Positions 39,257 to 48,818 of a stretch of DNA of 48,895 bases are shown piece by piece (the stretch's first letter is position 1; the number at the start of each line of letters is the position of its first letter). The DNA is from Vibrio splendidus. GTDB taxonomy: Bacteria > Pseudomonadota > Gammaproteobacteria > Enterobacterales > Vibrionaceae. Made by a program: the position numbers and the translations under genes. Where the stretch lies: the NCBI RefSeq assembly GCF_002873455.1, contig NZ_MCUN01000005.1, positions 295-49,189 on the forward strand, given 5' to 3'. The notes beneath the pieces were generated by a model, which was not told the DNA's origin, made no database searches, and saw only the letters and a program-made list of their open reading frames with translations.

Positions 39257-39394
39257 TTATTCTTTAATCAAGTCTACGACAGCATTGACGCAATAGATTA
39301 GGCCCTTGACAAAGAAACTCGGTCTTAACTTGAAAATAGTAAAGCCCGTATCGAACACCTCACGCAGTAAAGCTTTGGTGCTTTTGGACAACAT
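39257..39394 (-). CDS. 45-residue hypothetical protein
   Basis: Starts MLSKSTKALLREVFDTGFTI with an AAGGTG RBS 6 bases before the ATG and ends NAVVDLIKE. An amphipathic N-terminal helix is followed by a hydrophobic segment (FVKGLIYCVNAVVDLI). Converges on the terminator at 39228-39253. Not recognised; probably part of the prophage remnant. Confidence 0.5.
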   Translation of the reverse strand: MLSKSTKALLREVFDTGFTIFKLRPSFFVKGLIYCVNAVVDLIKE

Positions 39395-39535
39395 AATTAC
39401 ACCTTTATAGTTGTGTTAATTTTATTGCCAAGCCTGTATCCACGATCTATAGTCTCGGTGTCAGATATTGAGATTTAGATATCTAGTAGTCACTTTTTGA
39501 GTAATTGGCGTTACTCTAGACTTGGCTTCGAATTC

Positions 39536-39559
39536 GAACCCTGCCTTTTGGTGGGGTTC
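39536..39559 (+). terminator. Terminator-like hairpin in the prophage remnant
   Basis: GAACC(C) ... (G)GGTTC with an imperfect inner stem GCC TTTT GG(T) and TTCGTTTC after it. No gene is clearly associated. Confidence 0.4.
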
Positions 39560-39625
39560 TTCGTTTCTGCTTAAATAAACAACATCGCCTGTATAACTCT
39601 CCTTTGTATATTGTGAATAAAAAAA

Positions 39626-39639
39626 ACACTATATAGTGT
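39626..39639. promoter_or_regulatory. 14-bp perfect palindrome, operator-like
   Basis: ACACTATATAGTGT lies in otherwise non-coding remnant DNA. Such palindromes are typical of autoregulated repressor or antitoxin promoters. No intact regulator gene is adjacent. Confidence 0.4.
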
Positions 39640-40115
39640 GCTTCCCCGTATTACGGATTACAAGATAGTGCTACAACTGATATTTTTCAAGGTAAAGAAA
39701 TGGGAGTACTTGTGGATAAGTGGTTAATTGAAATAAAACTGTAAGTGACTACTTACTGACGGTCATATGGGCGGCTTGATTGTACGAAAACAGTTCTTTA
39801 ATGATGCTTTATTTTTGCACGTCTATAAAAAATAATCCCTTGACCTTTAATCAAAATCCATAACCTTATTATTTAGTTGGTATTGCATTTAAGTGGCTAA
39901 ATTTTGGGAGTTTTTATGGTGAATCAGCGTGAATACATTACGGTGCGATAAAGTTGAAAGCCCTATTGCCCGTAAATATTGAAGATAATTTAGAGAGTGC
40001 CTTAAGCAGCCATGAAATAGTGAGCTTTTAAGTTCGCCCACTAGATCCCACTAAAAGGTCTACAACAAAAACTTTGCTATCTACTAAGACCTAGCTTCTG
40101 TACGCCAAATTACAC

Positions 40116-40427
40116 TTAAGGTTGTGTCTTTTTATGTAAGTTTTGCGGAAACAGCTGTGTATAAACTTGCCACAAAATGTTCAAGTTTCGGTGCTCAGTT
40201 ACTTGGGCTACTTCTTCAATCGAATAGCCCTTCTCAAATAATCGACTTGCTCCCTCTTTTTGTAATTCGTGATACCTCAAATCCTCGATACCCAATTCAT
40301 TTATTACTCGCTGAAAAGCTGCACTAACACTACGTGAGTTGTAAGGGAAAATAAGTTCGTCTTTGTTCCTGAATGTTTTCGATTCCCTGTGTATAATCGC
40401 CCAATTATTTTTGACTACAATGTCCAC
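40116..40427 (-). pseudogene. C-terminal fragment of a phage-type tyrosine integrase
   Basis: 103 residues resembling the last third of phage/island integrases: RYHELQKEGASRLFEKGYSI ... EVAQVTEHRNLNILWQVYTQ. The family box II HDLRHEAxSRL reads HELQKEGASRL, so the catalytic Arg is replaced by Gln; the GH(K/R) motif survives as EHRNL. The N-terminal two thirds are missing, and the first codon of the open stretch is a GTG inside the domain. It sits directly upstream of dusA. Confidence 0.75.
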
Positions 40428-40593
40428 TGTGAAGCGTGATTCACCGCTTTGAAGTGTTCTTTTTTTAATGCTAAACGATGCCTTCGTTCTACCCCATCAA
40501 TACGTACTATATGCGTACTGAACGGGTGAGTTTGCGGCAGAACTAGCGAGTTTCTGTATATATATGCAGTGTATAGATTTTGAGTAACGCTTT

Positions 40594-41595
40594 ATGAAAC
40601 CTGACAATACCAGTAAATACGCGGCTAACCGCTTATCCGTTGCACCCATGTTGGATTGGACTGACCGCCACTGTCGTTACTTTCACCGTTTGCTTTCTCA
40701 GCAGACGCTTCTGTACACGGAAATGATAACAACAGGTGCGATCTTACATGGTAAGGGCGACTTTCTAGAATATAACGAGCAAGAACATCCTCTTGCACTT
40801 CAACTCGGTGGTTCAAACCCAGTTGATTTGGCGGCGTGTGCCAAGCTTGCTGGTGAGCGTGGCTATGATGAAATCAACCTTAATGTCGGTTGCCCTTCCG
40901 ACCGAGTTCAGAATGGTCGCTTTGGTGCTTGCCTGATGGCTGAGCCTGAGCTGGTGGCAGATTGTGTGTCGGCGATGAAAGAGGTTACTGATATTCCAAT
41001 TACCGTGAAAACGCGTATTGGTATCGACGACCAAGACTCTTATGAGTTCTTAACTAAGTTTGTTTCGACGGTTTCTGAAAAAGGCGGCTGTGAGCAATTT
41101 ACTATTCACGCGCGTAAAGCATGGTTGAGTGGCCTTAGCCCGAAAGAGAACCGAGAGATTCCACCGCTAGATTACGATCGTGCATACCAAATCAAGAAAG
41201 ATTTCTCTGATCTTGTTATTGCCGTGAATGGTGGCGTTACTACTCTTGAGCAAACTAAAGAGCACTTGCAACACCTTGATGGTGTGATGATCGGTCGTGA
41301 GGCTTACCATAGTCCGTTTATCTTGGCTGAAGTTGATCAACAGATTTTTGGTTTGGATACGCCAATTAAGAAGCGCTCACAAGTAGTTGAAGAGATGTAT
41401 CCGTACATCGAACGTGAACTTTCAAATGGTGCAAGCTTAGGACACATCTCTCGTCATATGCTTGGTTTGTTCCAAAGCATGCCGGGCGCAAGACAGTGGC
41501 GTCGCTACATCAGTGAAAACGCACATAAGAAAGGTGCAGGTATCGAAGTGATGCAGACAGCATTGGCTAAGATTCCTAAAGAGCTAAACGTATAA
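40594..41595 (+). CDS. dusA: tRNA-dihydrouridine synthase A
   Basis: FMN/NADPH enzyme that reduces U20/U20a in the tRNA D-loop. The 333-residue product has [18 protein letters not shown] at the N-terminus, TEMITTGAI, the catalytic cysteine region [19 protein letters not shown] and the FMN-phosphate loop VNGGV ... GVMIGREAY. The gene is intact despite the prophage remnant ending about 170 bases upstream. pspG follows, as in E. coli. Confidence 0.96.
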   Translation: MKPDNTSKYAANRLSVAPMLDWTDRHCRYFHRLLSQQTLLYTEMITTGAILHGKGDFLEYNEQEHPLALQLGGSNPVDLAACAKLAGERGYDEINLNVGCPSDRVQNGRFGACLMAEPELVADCVSAMKEVTDIPITVKTRIGIDDQDSYEFLTKFVSTVSEKGGCEQFTIHARKAWLSGLSPKENREIPPLDYDRAYQIKKDFSDLVIAVNGGVTTLEQTKEHLQHLDGVMIGREAYHSPFILAEVDQQIFGLDTPIKKRSQVVEEMYPYIERELSNGASLGHISRHMLGLFQSMPGARQWRRYISENAHKKGAGIEVMQTALAKIPKELNV

Positions 41596-41614
41596 CCTCC
41601 TTCGAGGTTAAAAG

Positions 41615-41684
41615 TTCGAGCTTAAAAGCCAAAGCTAAAAACCCAAGCTTAAAAACCTAAGCTTAAAATCTTAAGGCTAAATTC
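41615..41684 (+). repeat. 14-bp tandem repeats downstream of dusA
   Basis: Five imperfect units starting at 41615, 41629, 41643, 41657 and 41671; typical unit CCAAGCTTAAAAAC. They lie between the dusA stop and its terminator. Confidence 0.75.
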
Positions 41685-41721
41685 GCCACTAGAGGCTAAA
41701 TTTGCCATTGATAGTTTCTTT

Positions 41722-41752
41722 AAAAGCCACGCATTTAGATGTGTGGCTTTTT
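41722..41752 (+). terminator. Terminator of dusA
   Basis: Stem AAAAGCCAC(G)CAT / ATG(TG)TGGCTTTT followed by T residues. Confidence 0.85.
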
Positions 41753-41791
41753 ATTTGCCTGATAAGTAAGGGTTTTATTGTTTTTACTAAC

Positions 41792-41808
41792 TTGGTATGG
41801 AAGCTGCA
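41792..41808 (+). promoter_or_regulatory. Sigma-54 promoter of pspG
   Basis: TTGGTATGGAAGCTGCA matches YTGGCACGN4TTGCW at 10 of 13 fixed positions, with the essential GG (41794-41795) and GC (41806-41807) separated by 10 bases. It is 50 bases before pspG, whose E. coli homologue is sigma-54/PspF dependent. Confidence 0.7.
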
Positions 41809-41857
41809 ATGTTAGAAAGTAGGAAAGATAGGTCATTAACTCATTAGGGAGACCATT

Positions 41858-42079
41858 ATGTTTGAATTAATCTTTGTTCTTATTTTCGTCGCAACTCTAC
41901 TTGTCACAGGTATCACGTTTATGACGGTATTGGCTGCAACCGGAATCGCGTTAGCAGTCATGTTGGTCTTAGGTATGATGGGCGTCGTGTTTAAGTTGCT
42001 GCCTTGGTTAATCGTGATTGCATTGGGTATCTGGTTTTTCAAAAACTTTGTACACAGTTCTAACCAAAGACGTTACTAA
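41858..42079 (+). CDS. pspG: Phage-shock protein G
   Basis: A 73-residue inner-membrane protein of the envelope-stress (Psp) response. It starts MFELIFVLIFVATLLVTGIT, has about three hydrophobic segments, the KLLPWLIVIALGIWFFK segment conserved in PspG and a short polar tail ending RRY, like E. coli PspG. Location beside dusA and a sigma-54 promoter agree. RBS GGGAG before the ATG. Confidence 0.88.
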   Translation: MFELIFVLIFVATLLVTGITFMTVLAATGIALAVMLVLGMMGVVFKLLPWLIVIALGIWFFKNFVHSSNQRRY

Positions 42080-42214
42080 GGTCATGGTGTCGTCAAATCT
42101 TTGATCGTCAGCGGTTTATCGTTTTAGAATTTAAGATGTGTGATAGAATTTTCCCCAATAATCTATGAATGTGCATACAATTAGCACAACGATATGGAAT
42201 TGGAGCTACCTCAA

Positions 42215-42883
42215 ATGAATAAAATGCCATTAATTGCTTTAGTGGGAATGCTATCTTTAAGTTCGGCAGTGTCTGCTGAAGAAGAGTTTTCTTACACGGC
42301 TAAAGTCGGTGCAGATATGTGGTGGGGAAGTACAAAGCTAAACGAAGTTAGACAAGATGATGACTCTAACTCTCCTTCGTTGTATTTCGCATTTGAGCAT
42401 AATGCCCCAATGCTACCAAACGCTAGTTTTCGCTATACTTCTGTCGATGCAGATTCATTGGCCTTCGATAAGTACGATTACACCTTCTACTACACGTTGT
42501 TAGATCACAAGCTGATGAACTTCGATGCGGGTGTGACGTTTACTCAGTATTCAAACTCGAATTACATCGAGCCGAAAACGGGTGGCGCTCAAACAAGCTT
42601 TGATGAATTCACTTGGAGCTTCTACGGTAACGCAGAGATCAACGTTCCTGAGACCAATTTCGATATCATCGGTACGATGGAGTTCGGTGATAGCAGTGGT
42701 ATTAAGAGCACGGATTTGATGGCAGGTGTTCAGTACCGAATTCCTGTAGCAGAAACTGAAGTGGCACTGCGTGGTGGTTACCGCGTGATCGACCTTGATT
42801 CGGAAGAGTTCTTCTCTTCAGAGGTTGGCAAAGAGTTTGTCATGGTTGATGGCTGGTTTGCTGGCGCTGAAGTGCGCTTCTAG
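42215..42883 (+). CDS. Outer-membrane beta-barrel protein, TIGR04219-like
   Basis: A 222-residue protein with a signal peptide (MNKMPLIALVGMLSLSSAVS-A, cleavage before EEE) and a small barrel with alternating strands ending in Phe. Segments KVGADMWWGSTKLNE, YYTLLDHKLMNFDAGVTF and LMAGVQYRIP suggest the TIGR04219 family of vibrio/Shewanella barrels, from memory. The second ATG (42215) is chosen since TGGAG lies 9 bases before it and the signal peptide begins there. Function is unknown. Confidence 0.75.
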   Translation: MNKMPLIALVGMLSLSSAVSAEEEFSYTAKVGADMWWGSTKLNEVRQDDDSNSPSLYFAFEHNAPMLPNASFRYTSVDADSLAFDKYDYTFYYTLLDHKLMNFDAGVTFTQYSNSNYIEPKTGGAQTSFDEFTWSFYGNAEINVPETNFDIIGTMEFGDSSGIKSTDLMAGVQYRIPVAETEVALRGGYRVIDLDSEEFFSSEVGKEFVMVDGWFAGAEVRF

Positions 42884-42916
42884 GCCATATAAAGCAAATT
42901 TAGAACGAATTTTGAG

Positions 42917-42945
42917 AACGCCACTTTATTAAGTGGCGTTTTTTT
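42917..42945 (+). terminator. Terminator of the barrel-protein gene
   Basis: Stem AACGCCACTT / AAGTGGCGTT, loop TATT, T run. Confidence 0.94.
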
Positions 42946-42957
42946 ATATCTATTGGT

Positions 42958-43238
42958 TATACCCAAGTGGCTTCAAGATGCTGGATTCAGAGCGTTGTCA
43001 TTGAGCCCCTAATTACCGAAAGTAAGTAAGGAAAACGACGCAGCGTAATAGCTGGCTCTTTCCAAGTTGTTTGACGCAGCAATCGGTTCAATGACACGCT
43101 CCCAAAGGGCGAGTTGTCTTGGCTTGTATACTTTGTTGTCGATTCTTGATTTAGGCCCACTAGACTTTTAAATCGTCGCCGCGTCTACAAACCAAGTCAT
43201 TCTCGCTGAACCAAGCATCTTGAGGTTACTTGGGTATA
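42958..43238. mobile_element. 281-bp MITE-like element with 33-bp terminal inverted repeats
   Basis: The left end TATACCCAAGTGGCTTCAAG... (42958-42990) and the reverse complement of the right end (43206-43238, TATACCCAAGTAACCTCAAG...) match at 28 of 33 positions. There is no ORF inside. It fills most of the 470-base gap between the barrel gene and the next small gene. I recall TATACCCAAGT-ended repeats as multicopy in vibrio genomes, but copy number cannot be seen here. The ends are TA-rich, consistent with a TA target. Confidence 0.75.
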
Positions 43239-43354
43239 TATCTTTCTGGAATTAGTTAGCACATTCATCACTTTCGACCATCCTTTATACAGAGAGCTAA
43301 TTAGCGTCTATTCTTATAAGGTCTATGTTGTGAGGTCAAAGCAAGGGATGGAAT

Positions 43355-43585
43355 ATGACACTCAATGAATTACGAAATTTATATAGAGAAAATCTGTTAG
43401 TTGAAGCGATCATAGAGCCCTCAATTCAAGAAGGGTCTTGGGTTGTGGAGTTTCGCCATATGGGAGGTGGCTTTGTTCTGCTTACTGATGTTCATGGTGA
43501 AGAGTGCCATTACGCGGATTTAGACCTAGCATCTAAATCGGCAATGGCGGTTGGCTTTCAGCAAGTGCGTATTGAAAATCAGTAA
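43355..43585 (+). CDS. Conserved small protein of unknown function
   Basis: A 76-residue soluble protein (MTLNELRNLYRENLLVEAII ... GFQQVRIENQ) with one predicted helix followed by alternating strands (WVVEFRHMGGGFVLLTD). RBS AAGGGATGG before the ATG. It lies between the MITE-like element and cysJ. No functional motif was seen and I do not assign a family. Confidence 0.75.
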   Translation: MTLNELRNLYRENLLVEAIIEPSIQEGSWVVEFRHMGGGFVLLTDVHGEECHYADLDLASKSAMAVGFQQVRIENQ

Positions 43586-43708
43586 GTCAATTTACGTTTC
43601 AATCGGTTTTTACTTCCAAAAAGTTATAAAACATACTTTTCTATTCTTTCTTGTTATTAAAAGGAGTGGTTAATCTATCGTCACGCAATGATTAGGGATG
43701 TCGTGACC

Positions 43709-45574
43709 ATGTCTTTAAATAAGAAAGAGTCTTCACAAAATAATAATGCACAGTCTGGGGCTAATGAACTACCTGGGCTAGCAGCACCACTTAATGACCA
43801 ACAATTGGGTCATCTTCAACACACTGTTTCTGAGTTATCTTCACAACAACTGGCATGGGTCAGTGGTTACCTTTGGGGAGTGAGCCAAGCTCAGCCTGTC
43901 GGTGCAGCTGCGCCAATCGCTCAAGCGGCTGCTGCAGTAGCGGCTAAACCAGCGGGTAAGCTCAGTATTATCTTCGCATCTCAAACAGGTAATGCTAAAG
44001 GTGTCGCTGAATCGCTTGAGGCAGAAGCTAAAGCCTTAGGTATTGCTGTCGAGCTTTTCGATGCAAGTGATTATAAAGGGAAGAACCTAGCCAAAGAGAC
44101 ACACGTCATTTTTGTCGCTTCAACCAATGGTGAGGGCGAAGCCCCTGATAACGCTATTGAGTTGCATGAATTCCTACAATCGAAGAAAGCGCCAAAATTA
44201 TCAAACCTACAATACGGTGTGATTGGTTTAGGTGACTCAAGCTATGAGTTCTTCTGCCAAACGGCTAAAGACTTCGATAACTTCCTCGCTAAGCTTGGTG
44301 CTAAATCGTTTGTTGATCGTCTTGATTGTGATGTTGATTACGAAGAATCAGCAACGGAATGGCGCGCTAAAGCATTAGAGCAAGTAAAAGAGACGCTATC
44401 GACAGGTACTGAAGCCGATGTGGTTCAATTACCAGTAGGTCAAGCGGCCGCCGGTCATTCGCAATACACGAAACAAAATCCATACACAGCAACATTGCTG
44501 ACTAGTCAAAAGATCACCGGTCGTGATTCGGGCAAAGATGTTCGTCATATCGAGATTGATCTTGATGAGTCGGGTATTACTTACCAACCGGGTGATGCGC
44601 TAGGTGTATGGTTTGAAAACAGTTCAGAACTCGCTAATCAGATCCTTTCTAAGGTTGGGTTATCTGGTATCGAAAGTGTTGATGTCGATGGTGACAACTT
44701 ATCTGTCCACAGCGCACTCGTCAGTAAATTCGAGATTACATCTTCAAACCCTCAACTTGTGACTAAGTTTGCTGAGCTATCGGGCAGTAAGAAGTTAATC
44801 AAGCTGGTGGAAGATAAAGACAAGCTTCGTGAATACGCGGGTAATACTCAAGTTGTTGATGTTTTAGCTGAGAAGAAAACTAAGCTATCGGCTGATGAAT
44901 TGATTGGTCTACTACGTAAGCTGACCCCACGCCTCTATTCTATTGCATCAAGCCAAGCTGAAGTGGATGAAGAAGTTCACTTGACGGTTGGTTTGGTTGA
45001 ATACCAAAAAGGCGATGAATCTCGTTTAGGCGGAGCTTCTAGCTTCTTAGCTCAACGTCTTGAAGAAGGTGGTGAAGTGAAGGTGTTTGTTGAGAACAAC
45101 AATAACTTCAAACTACCACAAGACGACAATACACCAATCATCATGGTCGGCCCGGGTACCGGTATCGCACCGTTCCGCAGTTTTGTTCAAGAGCGTGAAA
45201 ACAATGATGCTGAAGGCAAAAGCTGGCTCTTCTTTGGTGACCGAACTTTCACTCAAGATTTCTTATATCAAGTTGAATGGCAGAAGTACCTTAAGTCTGG
45301 TGCGCTAACCAAGCTTGATGTTGCCTTCAGTCGAGATCAAAAAGAAAAGGTTTATGTTCAAGACCGCTTAATTGAACAAGCAGAGCAGGTTTGGCAATGG
45401 CTTCAAGAGGGCGCGTACCTCTATGTATGTGGCGATGCGACTCGAATGGCGAAAGATGTTCATGAAGCGTTAGTTACAATTGCGGAAAAACATGGCAATC
45501 AGAGCCGCGAGCAAGCTGAACAATATATTAATGATTTACGTAAAGCGAAACGTTACCAAAGGGATGTGTACTAA
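43709..45574 (+). CDS. cysJ: Sulfite reductase (NADPH) flavoprotein alpha-component
   Basis: Passes electrons from NADPH via FAD and FMN to CysI for sulfite reduction to sulfide. The 621-residue product has an alanine-rich N-terminal linker, a flavodoxin domain ([20 protein letters not shown]), an FAD domain with RLYSIASS and the NADPH domain ([23 protein letters not shown]) ending RYQRDVY. The ATG at 43709 is preferred (AGGGATG upstream); an earlier ATG at 43688 adds 7 residues. It overlaps cysI by 1 base. Confidence 0.96.
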   Translation: MSLNKKESSQNNNAQSGANELPGLAAPLNDQQLGHLQHTVSELSSQQLAWVSGYLWGVSQAQPVGAAAPIAQAAAAVAAKPAGKLSIIFASQTGNAKGVAESLEAEAKALGIAVELFDASDYKGKNLAKETHVIFVASTNGEGEAPDNAIELHEFLQSKKAPKLSNLQYGVIGLGDSSYEFFCQTAKDFDNFLAKLGAKSFVDRLDCDVDYEESATEWRAKALEQVKETLSTGTEADVVQLPVGQAAAGHSQYTKQNPYTATLLTSQKITGRDSGKDVRHIEIDLDESGITYQPGDALGVWFENSSELANQILSKVGLSGIESVDVDGDNLSVHSALVSKFEITSSNPQLVTKFAELSGSKKLIKLVEDKDKLREYAGNTQVVDVLAEKKTKLSADELIGLLRKLTPRLYSIASSQAEVDEEVHLTVGLVEYQKGDESRLGGASSFLAQRLEEGGEVKVFVENNNNFKLPQDDNTPIIMVGPGTGIAPFRSFVQERENNDAEGKSWLFFGDRTFTQDFLYQVEWQKYLKSGALTKLDVAFSRDQKEKVYVQDRLIEQAEQVWQWLQEGAYLYVCGDATRMAKDVHEALVTIAEKHGNQSREQAEQYINDLRKAKRYQRDVY

Positions 45575-47301
45575 TGAGCAAGCAAGTAATAGAGCAAGAA
45601 GTGCTAGGTCAAGTACTGGGACCTTTGGCTGACAATGAACGTCTTAAGCGTGAAAGTAAAAATCTTCGCGGTACGATTGAACAAGATCTCCAAGATAGAA
45701 TTACGGGTGGTTTTACTGCTGATAACTTTCAGTTGATTCGTTTCCACGGTATGTATCAACAAGACGACCGTGATATTCGTAGCGAACGTACCAAGCAAAA
45801 GTTAGAACCTTTACATAATGTGATGCTGCGTGCGCGTATGCCTGGCGGGATCATCACTCCGAAGCAGTGGCTCGCGATTGATAAATTCGCAGATGAAAGC
45901 ACCTCTTATGGTTCTATCCGTCTCACAACCCGTCAAACTTTCCAGTTTCACGGTGTGTTGAAGCCGAACATTAAGTTAATGCACCAAACACTAAACAGTA
46001 TTGGTATTGATTCAATCGCGACGGCGGGTGACGTAAACCGAAATGTTCTATGTACGACAAACCCGGTTGAGTCTGAGCTACACCAAGAAGCTTACGAGTG
46101 GGCGAAAAAAATCAGTGAACACCTATTACCTAAGACTCGTGCTTATGCTGAGATCTGGTTAGATGGTGAAAAGCTAGCAACAACGGATGAAGAACCTATC
46201 TTAGGTAGTAACTACCTACCACGTAAGTTCAAGACGACGGTTGTAATTCCTCCGCAAAATGACGTAGATGTTCATGCTAACGACCTTAACTTTATCGCGA
46301 TTGCTAAAGACGGAAAGCTGGTGGGCTTTAACGTATTAGTCGGTGGTGGTCTTGCAATGACGCACGGCGACACTTCTACTTATGCACGTAAAGCTGACGA
46401 TTTCGGTTTTGTGTCATTAGAGAAAACGTTAGATGTAGCGGCAGCTGTTGTGACGACACAACGTGACTGGGGTAACCGTTCGAATCGTAAGAATGCTAAA
46501 ACCAAGTACACACTAGACCGTGTTGGTATTGATGTATTCAAAGCAGAAGTAGAAAAACGTGCAGGTGTTGAGTTTTCGGAAAGCCGTCCTTATGAGTTTA
46601 CTGGCCGTGGCGACCGTATCGGTTGGGCGGAAGGCATTGATGGTAAGCACCACTTAGCGTTATTCATCGAAAATGGTCGTTTACTAGATTTCCCAGGGAA
46701 AGCGCTGAAAACAGGTGTTGCTGAAATAGCGAAGATCCACAAAGGTGACTTCCGCATGACAGCGAACCAAAACCTAATTGTTGCAGGTGTACCTAAGAGC
46801 CAAAAGGCAAAAATTGAAAAGCTGGCACGTCAATACGGTCTGATGGATGATGCCGTTTCCGAGCAGCGTAAAAACTCTATGGCTTGTGTGGCATTCCCAA
46901 CATGTCCTTTAGCAATGGCAGAAGCAGAGCGATTTCTTCCTGAGTTTGTAACGGATGTTGAAGACATTCTGAAGAAACATGGATTACCAGAAGAAGATAA
47001 CATTATCCTTCGTATCACGGGTTGTCCAAACGGCTGTGGTCGTGCAATGTTGGCTGAGCTGGGTTTAGTCGGTAAGGCGCCAGGGCGTTACAACATGCAC
47101 TTAGGTGGCAACAAAGCCGGAACTCGTATCCCGAAGATGTATAAAGAGAACATCACTTCAGCTCAGATCTTAGAAGATATTGATTCGCTGGTGGGACGTT
47201 GGGCTACGGAACGTAACGACAATGAAGGGTTCGGTGATTTTACAATTCGAGCTGGCATCATCGAAGAGGTGATCATTTCAAAGAGGGATCTGCATGCATA
47301 A
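45574..47301 (+). CDS. cysI: Sulfite reductase (NADPH) hemoprotein beta-component
   Basis: Reduces sulfite to sulfide with six electrons using siroheme coupled to a 4Fe-4S cluster. The 575-residue product has the cluster cysteines in [12 protein letters not shown] (C-x5-C) and [10 protein letters not shown] (C-x3-C), plus the substrate-binding arginine region [12 protein letters not shown]. It overlaps cysJ by 1 base and cysH by 8, so translation is coupled. Confidence 0.97.
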   Translation: MSKQVIEQEVLGQVLGPLADNERLKRESKNLRGTIEQDLQDRITGGFTADNFQLIRFHGMYQQDDRDIRSERTKQKLEPLHNVMLRARMPGGIITPKQWLAIDKFADESTSYGSIRLTTRQTFQFHGVLKPNIKLMHQTLNSIGIDSIATAGDVNRNVLCTTNPVESELHQEAYEWAKKISEHLLPKTRAYAEIWLDGEKLATTDEEPILGSNYLPRKFKTTVVIPPQNDVDVHANDLNFIAIAKDGKLVGFNVLVGGGLAMTHGDTSTYARKADDFGFVSLEKTLDVAAAVVTTQRDWGNRSNRKNAKTKYTLDRVGIDVFKAEVEKRAGVEFSESRPYEFTGRGDRIGWAEGIDGKHHLALFIENGRLLDFPGKALKTGVAEIAKIHKGDFRMTANQNLIVAGVPKSQKAKIEKLARQYGLMDDAVSEQRKNSMACVAFPTCPLAMAEAERFLPEFVTDVEDILKKHGLPEEDNIILRITGCPNGCGRAMLAELGLVGKAPGRYNMHLGGNKAGTRIPKMYKENITSAQILEDIDSLVGRWATERNDNEGFGDFTIRAGIIEEVIISKRDLHA

Positions 47302-48070
47302 TTCTGTCGCTTCAAAACTGAAGTTAGCAGAGCTACTCGCATTGACTAAGACGGAGCAAATACTTCGTCTTGGGCAAATCAATGCTGAGTTAGAGCAGCT
47401 AACCGCATTAGAAAGAGTTAAGTGGGCACTAGAACATTTAGAAGGGACACATGTTGTGTCTTCTAGTTTCGGAATCCAAGCGGCGTTGATGCTGCACTTA
47501 GTGACTCAAGCAAAACCAGATATTCCGGTTATTCTTACGGACACTGGGTATCTATTCCCGGAAACGTATCAATTTATCGATGAGTTAAGTCAGAAGTTGA
47601 CTCTAAACCTTCAAGTTTTTCGTTCTCAGCAGAGCCCTAATTGGCAAGAAGCGCAATATGGCAAACTTTGGGAGCAAGGTATAGAAGGGATAGAGAAGTA
47701 CAACAAGCTTAATAAAGTTGAACCGATGAGAAGAGCGCTGGATGAACTCGAGGTTGGCACTTGGTTTTCTGGGTTGAGAAGAGAGCAATCTCAATCGCGT
47801 GCAAACTTGCCTATCTTATCTATCCAAAATGGTGTGTTTAAGTTCTTGCCAGTAATAGATTGGACAAATAAAGATGTTCATTATTACTTAGAAGAGAATG
47901 GTCTCAGTTACCACCCACTTCGCGAGCAGGGGTACCTTTCTGTTGGAGATACTCATACGACTAAGAAATGGGAACCGGGTATGACTGAAGAAGAAACCCG
48001 TTTTAATGGTCTAAAACGAGAATGTGGTCTCCATGAAGACGATGGAGAGCAATATGGCTCTGGGATTTAG
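47294..48070 (+). CDS. cysH: Phosphoadenosine phosphosulfate reductase
   Basis: Reduces PAPS to sulfite using thioredoxin, the step before CysJI. The 258-residue product has [15 protein letters not shown] (PAPS loop), the [20 protein letters not shown] segment and the C-terminal catalytic KRECGLHED. It lacks the paired cysteines of APS reductases, consistent with PAPS specificity. Last gene of cysJIH. Confidence 0.97.
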   Translation: MHNSVASKLKLAELLALTKTEQILRLGQINAELEQLTALERVKWALEHLEGTHVVSSSFGIQAALMLHLVTQAKPDIPVILTDTGYLFPETYQFIDELSQKLTLNLQVFRSQQSPNWQEAQYGKLWEQGIEGIEKYNKLNKVEPMRRALDELEVGTWFSGLRREQSQSRANLPILSIQNGVFKFLPVIDWTNKDVHYYLEENGLSYHPLREQGYLSVGDTHTTKKWEPGMTEEETRFNGLKRECGLHEDDGEQYGSGI

Positions 48071-48085
48071 ACTCATTGCCATTTA

Positions 48086-48111
48086 AAAAGCTGCCTCAAG
48101 GCAGCTTTTTT
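48086..48111 (+). terminator. Terminator of cysJIH
   Basis: Stem AAAAGCTGCC / GGCAGCTTTT, loop TCAA, T run. Confidence 0.95.
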
Positions 48112-48138
48112 AGTTTCTAGGATGAAAATTAGAGTAAT

Positions 48139-48147
48139 TGTGGATAA
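48139..48147 (-). promoter_or_regulatory. Perfect DnaA box upstream of the rRNA operon
   Basis: TGTGGATAA on the plus strand, i.e. TTATCCACA on the minus strand, 108 bases upstream of the first rRNA promoter. A weaker TGTGGTTAT follows at 48151-48159. Confidence 0.55.
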
Positions 48148-48254
48148 GTCTGTGGTTATTCTGTAAGTACTTTGTAGTTAAACTTGCATAAATAAGGCTT
48201 TGAGTGTTTATTCGTCATCTAACCGTTATTTTTACATTTTTCGGTAATAAACAC

Positions 48255-48282
48255 TTGCCAATGTGAGGAACATCTCTATAAT
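48255..48282 (+). promoter_or_regulatory. rRNA operon promoter P1
   Basis: -35 TTGCCA, 16-bp spacer, -10 TATAAT, followed by a GC-rich discriminator GCCGCCTC, typical of stringently controlled rRNA promoters. Confidence 0.85.
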
Positions 48283-48402
48283 GCCGCCTCACTGACACGG
48301 TAGACGCCACAAGGCCTCAGCGAAGAATGTTAGTAAGGCAACTAGCTTCAAGCGATAATTCGCTTCTACTTTTAGAAAGTAGAAATTAATTTTCAAAAGT
48401 GT

Positions 48403-48430
48403 TTGACACTGAGAATTAAAACGCTAGAAT
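48403..48430 (+). promoter_or_regulatory. rRNA operon promoter P2
   Basis: -35 TTGACA, 16-bp spacer, -10 TAGAAT, and again a GC-rich GGCCGCCTC discriminator. Confidence 0.88.
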
Positions 48431-48471
48431 GGCCGCCTCTTCCGAAGTGATGTAAGTCACAACGAAGAGAA

Positions 48472-48487
48472 GCTCTTTAACAATTTA
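48472..48487 (+). promoter_or_regulatory. rRNA leader boxA antiterminator
   Basis: GCTCTTTAACAATTTA matches the NusB/S10-binding boxA of rrn leaders, about 40 bases after P2. Confidence 0.85.
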
Positions 48488-48818
48488 AACCTATCAATCT
48501 GTGTGGGCACTCGTTGATGAATATCAAAACGTTATTGGTTCTTTTTCGAAAGAGCGTAATAACAGTTACTTCGGTAACAAACTTGATTTCAATGAACTGA
48601 GTGACCTGAGCTAGAAATAGTTCGAATGCTTTTTGGTTTTACTTTTTATTAAAAAGTGAAAACAACAAGCGGCACAGTCAATTCATTACCATTCTGTTGG
48701 AATGGTAATAGCTTTAGAATTACATGTTCACTTCTCTTTTTCGAAAGAAGGAATGAATATTAGTTTTGAAGTCAGTATTCGTTGAGTCACACCTATTAAT
48801 TTAGGTAATCAAAACTTT

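Larger units (their letters stand above)
38877..40427. mobile_element. Decayed prophage-like segment next to dusA
   Basis: This segment between zur and dusA carries tiny phage-like genes at its left end, a C-terminal integrase fragment at its right end next to the dusA 5' side, and mostly non-coding sequence between (39395-40115). The 5' end of dusA is a known integration target for a family of tyrosine integrases. Within the non-coding part are short ORFs with many stops, for example an 11-codon one at about 39916, but none that can be supported as a gene. Confidence 0.55.

Noticed and set aside
39520..39560. tRNA 3'-fragment (TTCGAA...ACC) as an attachment site
   Set aside because: No acceptor stem or CCA, and the sequence is better explained as an imperfect hairpin.
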